A stretch of DNA of 48,774 nt. It comes from Thermoplasmata archaeon. GTDB taxonomy: Archaea > Thermoplasmatota > E2 > DHVEG-1. The stretch is from the NCBI GenBank assembly GCA_020054495.1, contig JAHWGK010000018.1, positions 1 through 48,774 on the forward strand, in the 5' to 3' direction. Position 1 is the first letter of the stretch, and each line of letters opens with the position of its first letter. The notes beneath the pieces are model-generated. The model made no database searches, was not told where the DNA came from, and saw only the letters and a list, made by a program, of their open reading frames with translations. The translations under genes were made by a program, and so were the position numbers. Below, piece by piece: positions 42,618 to 48,774 of this stretch.

Positions 42618-43736
42618 ATGACTGATAAAGTTTTGAAGGTTAAAAATGGGGATGTTACAGGTTCAGTTAATGAGTTTTTGAAAGAACTGTTGAAATCAGG
42701 GAAGATTCATGCATTGTTAGTTATGCAGGAGGTTCCATCGAAAAAAATATCATTTCCGGTGTTAATTTCTGATCCTGATCAGTTACACACTGATGTTTTT
42801 GCTCCTGTTCTGCCGGTGTCAACAGCATCGATAGTTTCAAAGATGACAAAGTTTCAGGCAGCAAAAAAACCAGTTGGTGTGGTGATGCGGCCATGTCAGA
42901 TTCGTGCATTAGTTGAACTTGTGAAATTGAATCAGGCGGACTTGGAAAATATCATTATTATTGGTGTGGATTGTTTGGGTACGTTTCCGTTGAAGACATA
43001 TACTGATTTTCCTGAGAAAAAAACACCTACGCAGTTTATACTTGATGCATTTAGAAACAAGAGTGAGAACGCTGAGAAATATTTGCGTTCCGCGTGTTTT
43101 GTATGTAAAGATTCTGTTCCAGTTAATGCTGATATTGTTATTGGGCTGTATGGTGTTGATGTTGGTAAAGAGATCCTAGTTGAGGTTTGTACTGATGTTG
43201 GTAAAAAACTGGTTGATGGCATAAAGCTTGACAGCAAGAATGTGAAAGATCGTGAGAGTGCAGTAAAGGCTGTTCGTAAGGATAAGACAAAGAAGCGTGA
43301 TGATTTTGTTAAAAATAATGATTCGTTGAAAGGGATTAAGGCGTTATCTGAGTTTTTTGACAAGTGTGTGAACTGTCATAACTGTATGAACGCATGTCCG
43401 ATTTGTTATTGTAAAGAATGTTTATTTGACTCTTGTGTTTTTGATGCTGAGGCATATAAGTATCTTAGGAAAGCTGAGAGTAAGGGTTTGTTTAAGATGC
43501 CTGATGATTCACTTCTTTTCCATATTACACGTATGAATCATATGATTTTGTCATGTGTAGAATGTGGATTGTGTGAGCAAGCATGCCCAAGTGATATTCC
43601 ACTAATGGATGTGTTTATTCCTGCTGCTGAGAGTGCACAAAAAGAGTTTGATTATTATCCTGGGAAAAATCTTGAGGAGAAAATTCCAATGGTTGTCTAC
43701 CGTGAGGATGAATATGTGGAGGTAGGAGAAAAATAG
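42618..43736 (+). CDS. FrhB/FdhB-like flavin and Fe-S subunit (F420- or formate-linked oxidoreductase beta)
   Basis: A 372-residue member of the coenzyme F420 hydrogenase/dehydrogenase beta family. RPCQIRALVELVKL matches the RPCEIRAFVELVKL block of FrhB/FdhB. Cysteine motifs CVNCHNCMNACPICYC (from about 250) and CVECGLCEQACP (from about 313) bind [4Fe-4S] clusters. In Hdr operons such subunits allow F420H2 or formate dehydrogenase to deliver electrons through MvhD to HdrA. No formate dehydrogenase alpha subunit is nearby, which favours F420 (or another deazaflavin/flavin donor), but this is inference. Confidence 0.85.
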   Translation: MTDKVLKVKNGDVTGSVNEFLKELLKSGKIHALLVMQEVPSKKISFPVLISDPDQLHTDVFAPVLPVSTASIVSKMTKFQAAKKPVGVVMRPCQIRALVELVKLNQADLENIIIIGVDCLGTFPLKTYTDFPEKKTPTQFILDAFRNKSENAEKYLRSACFVCKDSVPVNADIVIGLYGVDVGKEILVEVCTDVGKKLVDGIKLDSKNVKDRESAVKAVRKDKTKKRDDFVKNNDSLKGIKALSEFFDKCVNCHNCMNACPICYCKECLFDSCVFDAEAYKYLRKAESKGLFKMPDDSLLFHITRMNHMILSCVECGLCEQACPSDIPLMDVFIPAAESAQKEFDYYPGKNLEEKIPMVVYREDEYVEVGEK

Positions 43737-43737
43737 T

Positions 43738-44397
43738 ATGGATGTGATTGATTCCCGGAAGGTTGACCCAAATTTCAAATTCCAAATTGCTAAGGAGGAT
43801 GGTGGAGAAGGTATTTTGAAATGTTTTGCATGTGGGTCTTGTACTGCTCGTTGTCCTGAGATGGATGTAAAACTAGAGTGGAATCCACGTGTGGTTATCC
43901 GTAAAGCGCTGTTGGGCCTGAAAGAAGAGGTTTTGTCAAGCGAGTTTATCTGGATATGTAGTGCGCATTATCGGTGTCTTGAGAAATGTCCGCAGGGTGT
44001 GGATATCAAAGGAGTTATGAATGCAGTTCGTAACGCTCGCCTTTTAGAGGAGCAAACTGAAGATGTGACTGGTAAGAAGGCTAAGAAATATCTTGATCTT
44101 GAGTTTAAATACAAGATTGTTCCGGATGATGCAGGTAAGGATTTGTATGAGTGTTTTTCGTGTGGAACGTGTACAGCAGGATGTCCCGAGCGAGAACTTG
44201 ACCCGTTGTATTCACCTCGTAAGGTTATCAAAAATGTGCTTTTGGGGATGAAAGATTCAGTGTTTTCTAATAAGTTTGTTGAGATTTGTTCAACGCATCA
44301 TAGATGTTTTACTCAGTGTCCACAGGGTGTCGAGATTCCAAAGTTGATGAATGCAATAAAAAATATTGCAGAACGAGAAGGATATAGGAGACCGTAG
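43738..44397 (+). CDS. hdrC: Tandem HdrC (two HdrC modules in one chain) with Cys-to-His changes
   Basis: A 219-residue protein built of two HdrC units, residues about 1-105 and 118-219, each starting with a FKFQI/FKYKI segment. The first cluster of each unit is canonical (C29-C39 and C139-C149). The second cluster of each is altered in the same way: C74-x2-H77-x2-C80-x3-C84 and C184-x2-H187-x2-C190-x3-C194, where normal HdrC has cysteine at the histidine position (compare CSTCYTC in the HdrC at 6470). Two lie in one chain, so the change predates or accompanied the duplication. No hdrB is adjacent; it sits between the FrhB-like gene and a double hdrA. Confidence 0.9.
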   Translation: MDVIDSRKVDPNFKFQIAKEDGGEGILKCFACGSCTARCPEMDVKLEWNPRVVIRKALLGLKEEVLSSEFIWICSAHYRCLEKCPQGVDIKGVMNAVRNARLLEEQTEDVTGKKAKKYLDLEFKYKIVPDDAGKDLYECFSCGTCTAGCPERELDPLYSPRKVIKNVLLGMKDSVFSNKFVEICSTHHRCFTQCPQGVEIPKLMNAIKNIAEREGYRRP

Positions 44398-44402
44398 GGG
44401 TT

Positions 44403-47400
44403 ATGGTGAAGAAATCTGAAAAGATTGGGGCAGTTGCTGTTATCGGCGGTGGGATTACTGGTGTTCAGTCGGCACTTGATCTTGCAGATATGGGTTTTAA
44501 GGTTTATCTAGTGGAGAAGTCACCGGCGATTGGCGGGGTGATGGCACAACTTGATAAAACATTTCCAACAAATGATTGCTCAATGTGTATTTTGTCCCCT
44601 AAGCTTGTAGATTGTTCACGTCATGCAAATATCGAGTTGCTTACGAATACTGAGGTGCAGAAGATCGAGGGAAAGCCTGGTAATTTTGTTGTTAAAGCAT
44701 TGAAAAAACCTCGATATGTTGATATTGATAAATGCACGTCATGTGGTTCATGTGAAGAGGTTTGTCCAATTAAGCTGCCAAATTTGTTTGAACAGGGATT
44801 GTCTGATCGGAAAGCGATTTATAGGTTATATCCGCAGGCGATTCCAAATGCGTATGTAATTGATAAAGAAGGCGATGGTAAGCATCGTGGCTGTGTTGAC
44901 TGTATGAAATGTGTGGAGGCATGTACAGTTGGTGCAATTAACCATGATGAGAAACCAAAGAACCTTAAATTGAATGTTGGTGCAGTGATTGTTGCAGCTG
45001 GTTCTCAGCCGTTTAACCCAGTTATTAAGCCTGAGCTCGGATATAAAAAATATAAGAATGTGTTGACAAGTATAGAGTTTGAACGAGTGCTTTCTGCTTC
45101 TGGACCGTTTGAGGGAAAGATTATACGTCCAAGTGATAAGAAGTCACCGAAGAAGATTGCATGGGTTCATTGTGTGGGTTCTCGTGATAAATCTGTAGAA
45201 CACGAGTATTGTTCATCGATGTGCTGTATGTATACAGCAAAAGAAGCAGTGATTGCAAAAGAACATGATGCAGATGTTGAGCCAACTGTGTTTTATATTG
45301 ATATTCGTTCATTCGGTAAGGATTTTGATAAATATATTGATCGAGCGAAGAAGGAACACGGGTTACGATATGTTCGTTCAAGGATTTCTGAAATTTTGGA
45401 GGATACAAAGACAAAGAATCTTATTATTAGATATGAGGATGACTCTGGTGAATTAAAAGAGGAGACATTTAACCTTGTTGTATTATCTATTGGTCTTTGT
45501 ATTGTTGAGGAGCAGCGTAATGAATTAATTGAACGGTTAGGTTTTGAAACAAATGAGTTTGGTTTTGTCTATACAAGTCCTGATGATCCTGTTGTGTTAC
45601 GACCTGGGATTTTTGTCGCTGGTTCTTTTCTAGAGCCACAGGCAATTCCTGAGAGTGTGATGCAGGCTTCTGCTGCTGCGGCAAATGCTGCTGCGTTGCT
45701 AAAGGATGTTCGTGGTACTCTTGTAAAAGAAAAACAGTACCCTGTGGAACGTGATGTTTCTGGTGAGAAGCCACAGATTGGTGTGTTTGTCTGTCATTGT
45801 GGTATTAATATAGGTGGGTATGTTGACGTTCCTGCAGTTGTCAAGTTTGCGGAATCTCTTGATGACGTAGCATATGTTGAGGCGAATTTGTATACATGTT
45901 CTGAGGATACACAAAAGAAAATAGTCGATGCAATCAAGAAACATAATTTGAATAGAATCATTGTAGCGGCATGTACACCACGGACACATGAACCATTGTT
46001 TCAGAAGAGTCTTCGTGAGGCAGGGCTTAATCCATATCTTTTTGAGATGACAAATATCCGTGAGCAGTGTTCATGGGTTCATATGGATAAACCAAAAGAT
46101 GCTACAGAGAAGGCAAAAAAGTTAATTGCAATGACCGTGGCAAAAACCCGTTTTCTACAGCCGATACAAGAAGCAGAAATCCCAGTTACACAAAAGGCAT
46201 TGGTTATAGGTGGCGGGATTGCTGGTATGACCTCTGCTTTGTCATTAGCAGATCAAGGCTATGAAACTGCATTAGTTGAAAAAGAATCGATGCTTGGCGG
46301 CTATTTGAATAAGGTGTATTATACAGTGGAGGGTATTGACATTAGTCAGTTGCTCAGGGAGACGACAGAGAAGGTTCAGAAACATCATCTCATCAAGGTG
46401 TATACAAGTTCATCATTGGAATCTTTGAATGGTTATGTGGGGAGCTATGAGTCTGATATTAAAACATCGAAAGGAATAGTAAAGTTTAGTCATGGCGTGG
46501 TTGTTGTTACAGTTGGCGCTGATGAATATAAGCCAAATTCATATCTTTATGGAAAGAACTCCCAAGCCATGACGCAGTCAGAACTAGAAAAAAAATTGAG
46601 TGAAAGCCAGCCCGAAGATATCCAGGACGGTGAGACTTTTGTGATGATACAATGTGTCGAATCACGAGATGAAAAAAGACCTTATTGTAGTCGAATTTGT
46701 TGTATGCAAGCAGTGAAGAACGCAATTAAGATCAAGGAGTTGAATCCACGGGCTGAAGTTTTTGTGTTGTATCGTGATTTAATGACCTATGGATTTAAGG
46801 AAAAATTTTATAAGGATGCTCGTGAGACGGGTGTGATGTTTCTCCAGTATGATGTGGAGAAGAAACCAGAAGTGATCTTGAATGATCGGTTGCTTGTGAA
46901 AACCTATGAGCCAATGCTTGATAAAAAGTTGGAGATACCCACGGATCATCTAGTGTTGTCAACAGGTCTTGATCCTAATAAATCAAATCAAGATATTGGG
47001 CAGATGCTAAAAGTGCCTGTGAATGATGATGGGTTCTTTTTAGAGGCTCATGTGAAGCTACGGCCAGTTGATTTTTCCACTCGCGGGGTGTTTGTTGCAG
47101 GGAGCTGCCATACGCCAAAGTTTATTGATGAATCTATTTATCAAGCACAAGCAGCAGCTGCACGTGCAGCGACGATTCTTGCACAACCAAAACTTACAGC
47201 AGAACCAAATATCGCAGTGGTTAACGAAGATTTGTGTAGCGGATGTAAGATGTGTATTTCAATCTGTCCTTATAATGCAATTGATTCGGTTGAAGAAACC
47301 ATTAATGGTAAACAGGTGATTCATGCAAAGGTGAACGAAGGGTTATGTCAGGGTTGTGGCGCATGTGTTGGTTCTTGTTCATCTGGTGCGATGCAACAAC

Positions 47401-47450
47401 GTGGGTTTAAGGACAAACAGTTAATTCCAATGGTTGATGAAACAGTCTAA
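44403..47450 (+). CDS. hdrA: Double HdrA (two HdrA modules fused, no insert)
   Basis: A 1015-residue protein. Module 1 lacks the HdrA N-terminal domain and starts with its FAD motif (GGGITGVQSALDL near 16), insertion-ferredoxin clusters CTSCGSCEEVCP (about 111) and CVDCMKCVEAC (about 164), and CVGSRD...CSSMCC. Module 2 starts with VCHCGIN (near 463), FAD motif near 600, CVESRD...CSRICC, and two C-terminal ferredoxin clusters (CSGCKMC near 945; CQGCGACVGSCS near 981, ending CS instead of CP). It is the uninterrupted version of the architecture seen at 7833 and across 36158-42144, which makes it the reference for locating their inserts. Last gene of the operon. Confidence 0.93.
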   Translation: MVKKSEKIGAVAVIGGGITGVQSALDLADMGFKVYLVEKSPAIGGVMAQLDKTFPTNDCSMCILSPKLVDCSRHANIELLTNTEVQKIEGKPGNFVVKALKKPRYVDIDKCTSCGSCEEVCPIKLPNLFEQGLSDRKAIYRLYPQAIPNAYVIDKEGDGKHRGCVDCMKCVEACTVGAINHDEKPKNLKLNVGAVIVAAGSQPFNPVIKPELGYKKYKNVLTSIEFERVLSASGPFEGKIIRPSDKKSPKKIAWVHCVGSRDKSVEHEYCSSMCCMYTAKEAVIAKEHDADVEPTVFYIDIRSFGKDFDKYIDRAKKEHGLRYVRSRISEILEDTKTKNLIIRYEDDSGELKEETFNLVVLSIGLCIVEEQRNELIERLGFETNEFGFVYTSPDDPVVLRPGIFVAGSFLEPQAIPESVMQASAAAANAAALLKDVRGTLVKEKQYPVERDVSGEKPQIGVFVCHCGINIGGYVDVPAVVKFAESLDDVAYVEANLYTCSEDTQKKIVDAIKKHNLNRIIVAACTPRTHEPLFQKSLREAGLNPYLFEMTNIREQCSWVHMDKPKDATEKAKKLIAMTVAKTRFLQPIQEAEIPVTQKALVIGGGIAGMTSALSLADQGYETALVEKESMLGGYLNKVYYTVEGIDISQLLRETTEKVQKHHLIKVYTSSSLESLNGYVGSYESDIKTSKGIVKFSHGVVVVTVGADEYKPNSYLYGKNSQAMTQSELEKKLSESQPEDIQDGETFVMIQCVESRDEKRPYCSRICCMQAVKNAIKIKELNPRAEVFVLYRDLMTYGFKEKFYKDARETGVMFLQYDVEKKPEVILNDRLLVKTYEPMLDKKLEIPTDHLVLSTGLDPNKSNQDIGQMLKVPVNDDGFFLEAHVKLRPVDFSTRGVFVAGSCHTPKFIDESIYQAQAAAARAATILAQPKLTAEPNIAVVNEDLCSGCKMCISICPYNAIDSVEETINGKQVIHAKVNEGLCQGCGACVGSCSSGAMQQRGFKDKQLIPMVDETV

Positions 47451-47476
47451 TTATATCTTATTTATTATAGATATAA
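47451..47476 (+). terminator. AT-rich hairpin right after the second Hdr operon
   Basis: TTATATCT (47451-47458) and AGATATAA (47469-47476) are perfect reverse complements around a 10-base loop, starting on the first base after the stop codon. It parallels the hairpin at the end of the first Hdr operon, but it contains only two G-C pairs and no strong T-run follows, so termination is tentative. Confidence 0.4.
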
Positions 47477-47521
47477 TAAAATTTTATGCTTACTAGTTAT
47501 TCTGGTACAATTGCTTGTTAG

Positions 47522-47797
47522 GTTCCCGTATTGTTTTGGGAAAAAGATTTTGATTTAGGAATCTGTGGACATATCGATTTATTGCAGATCAGGCAGAATA
47601 AGATTTATATTTTAGATTTTAAACTTGGGGCTTGCTGGGAGAATAATAATAAGGTTGTATCTCAGCTATATTTTTATGCATCAGGTTTGAGTTTTAGAAC
47701 TAAGATACCACTAAATTTGTTCAGATGCGCATGGTTTGATGAAAATGTTTATTATGAATTTAATCCAATGAATTTGAATGTTAAAATAGGTAAATAA
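47522..47797 (+). pseudogene. Fragment of a PD-(D/E)XK nuclease-like protein
   Basis: An open stretch of about 90 codons with no ATG; the only start is a TTG at 47531, and a stop lies in frame at 47519. The sequence GICGHIDLLQ...YILDFKLG has the D...DxK spacing of PD-(D/E)XK nucleases, and VSQLYFYASGL fits the helix that follows in Cas4/RecB-like domains. It would be the C-terminal end of a longer protein, with the N-terminal part lost. It has no visible ribosome-binding site. A small intact gene is possible but less likely. Confidence 0.5.
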
Positions 47798-47920
47798 ATA
47801 AAATTATTTTTTCGTTTATCAATATAACCATTATTATAAAATTTTGAAATCTTAAAAACGTTTTTTTAAAAATAATTTATTGAACATTTATTAGAATGAT
47901 TTAGTCAGGATTATTAACCA
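47798..47920. other. AT-rich non-coding stretch
   Basis: Very AT-rich, with T and A runs; I see no gene, RNA or clear regulatory element on either strand. Confidence 0.4.
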
Positions 47921-47923
47921 GTT

Positions 47924-48117
47924 TACCACCCGAATTGTGGATCCACTCTACCACCCGAATTGTGGAAATATTAGAGGTTTTTTAGGCCTATTTTGGACGA
48001 GGCTAGGATCTTTTTTACCAACCGGATTTTGGAAATGAGAAAAATGGGTTTTTTCTTCAGGGAGAAATGATAGATTTTTATTGCGGCTGTTTATGATTTT
48101 GCCAACCGGATTTTGAA
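47924..48117. repeat. Four degenerate copies of an 18-base motif
   Basis: Copies at 47924-47941, 47949-47966, 48016-48033 and 48100-48117 fit TACCAMCCGRATTKTGGA. The first two are identical over 18 bases and set 25 bases apart, part of a 24-base unit with two mismatches; the third and fourth share CCAACCGGATTTTG. All are on the same strand. Irregular spacing (25, 67, 84) rules out a CRISPR array. They could be remains of multi-repeat insertion-sequence ends (IS21-like elements have such ends) or protein-binding sites; no transposase is present in the window. Confidence 0.65.
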
Positions 48118-48169
48118 CAGGGTTAAAAGGGAGTGGGTTTTTATGAGTTTGTTAATGGTAGTAGCGCTC

Positions 48170-48292
48170 TTTTTACACAATATTTTTTGTTTTACAAATT
48201 TTGTTGTAGTTAACAATTGTTATGGATAATTTTAAGTTGAAATATAATATTACAACTTTATAAAATATTTTATATTTAAGGAGGAAGGAGTG
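48170..48292 (+). promoter_or_regulatory. Promoter and leader of the DUF2341 gene
   Basis: TTTATAAAAT at 48258-48267 is a good TATA box about 35 bases before the GTG start. AAGGAGGAAGG at 48279-48289 is the strongest ribosome-binding site in the window, which suggests high expression. Upstream to 48170 the sequence is AT-rich with no gene seen. Confidence 0.5.
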
Positions 48293-48774
48293 TGAGGAAA
48301 AAAACTGTTATGTTAGTTTTATGTATGATGCTGCTGGCTGCTTTAGTTGTGATTTTTTCAAATGAAACAGTAAAAGCAACCGATGGGGGAGAAGATTGGT
48401 GGGATTCCAATTGGCGCTATCGAAAAAAAATAACAATAGACCATAACATGGTAACTGCAGACTTAGAGAACTTTCCGGTTTTGATACATAATATTTCTAC
48501 TGATTTTAAAGAACATGCACAAGATGATGGTGATGATTTCATATTTATATCTGAAGATAATTCAACAAAGTATAATCATGAAATTGAATACTATGATAAC
48601 ACTATAGGGGAACTTATTGCTTGGGTAAATATAACTGAACTATCTAAAACTGCAGATACTATTCTTTATATGTATTATGGAAATCAAGTTTGTAGTAATC
48701 AGGAGAATGCTGTGGGTGTTTGGGATAGTAATTATTTAGCTGTTTGGCATATGGATGGTTCTAACCCTTTTTTT
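48293..48774 (+). CDS. Secreted DUF2341-domain protein, N-terminal part (truncated by window edge)
   Basis: The first about 30 residues form a signal peptide: a basic start (VRKKT), a hydrophobic core rich in L, V and M, and a likely cleavage near KAT. A DUF2341 domain follows with the typical DWWDSNWRYRKKITI opening and YMYYGN and WDSNYLAVWHMDG blocks. Such domains occur in large archaeal and bacterial surface proteins, often ahead of LamG-like and repeat domains, and probably bind carbohydrate or serve as cell-surface modules. GTG 48293 was chosen from the strong ribosome-binding site just upstream; GTG 48291 runs straight into a stop. The C-terminus lies beyond the window. Confidence 0.82.

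Noticed and set aside
47924-48117. Possible CRISPR array
   Set aside because: Only four degenerate 18-base copies with uneven spacing (25, 67 and 84 bases), no uniform spacers and no cas genes.

Overview
The window looks like a piece of an anaerobic archaeal chromosome with low GC. The archaeal reading rests on methanogen-type heterodisulfide reductase (Hdr) and Mvh hydrogenase genes, a group 3b [NiFe]-hydrogenase, TATA-like promoters with T-rich gene ends, a DUF5654 membrane protein, a geranylgeranyl-reductase-type flavoprotein and the LipS1/LipS2-type lipoate route. My best guess is Thermoplasmatota (MBG-D/Thermoprofundales-like), but the sequence alone does not prove this. No methanogenesis marker, rRNA, tRNA or CRISPR array is visible.

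Layout. (1) 1-12794 (+): a tightly packed operon with the end of an hdrB, mvhG, mvhA, a maturation protease, mvhD, a GlcD-like FAD oxidase, a GlcF-like Fe-S/CCG protein, hdrC, hdrB and a 1653-residue double HdrA carrying an inserted GltD-like NAD(P)H module. It ends in a hairpin plus T-run. (2) 12918-17890 (+): a group 3b hydrogenase operon (fused beta-gamma, delta, alpha, protease) followed by an OsmC-like gene. (3) 17970-23087 (+): a GcvH/LbpA-like carrier and a lipoate-assembly cluster (Lpl-DUF116 fusion, LipT-like flavoprotein, two radical-SAM proteins). (4) 23205-24103: gene debris, namely a frameshifted Fur/PerR gene behind a PerR-like box, abutting a truncated fumarase remnant on the other strand. 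(5) 24156-28261 (+): a divergent ATP-type PEP carboxykinase behind a perfect 10-bp-arm inverted repeat, an amine-oxidase-fold flavoprotein, a DUF5654 protein and dodecin. (6) 28267-32659: larA (-) divergent from a GlpA-like/FAD oxidoreductase/DUF1667 operon (+). (7) 32760-47450 (+): a second, 14.7-kb Hdr operon. (8) 47451-48774: an AT-rich region with a nuclease fragment, a four-copy degenerate repeat and the start of a secreted DUF2341 protein.

The most unusual region is the second Hdr operon. After hdrC-hdrB-hdrA it carries an HdrA gene that appears split in two. The N-terminal half is fused to a NuoE domain, a complete NuoF/HydB-like gene follows, and a NuoG/HydA-like ferredoxin domain is fused to the remaining HdrA half plus a complete second HdrA module. 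In effect a HydBC-like NADH module sits inside the insertion-ferredoxin region of HdrA, the same region that holds the GltD module in the first operon's HdrA. The operon then adds MvhD, an FrhB/FdhB-like subunit, a tandem HdrC with two Cys-to-His changes, and another double HdrA. I infer electron-bifurcating or -confurcating complexes linking NAD(P)H, H2, ferredoxin, F420 or formate, a disulfide-type acceptor and 2-hydroxyacids such as lactate. Direct partners and direction cannot be read from sequence.

Starts were chosen by ribosome-binding sites and family alignment where the longest reading frame began upstream. Several genes therefore start internally to the maximal frame, as explained in their entries.
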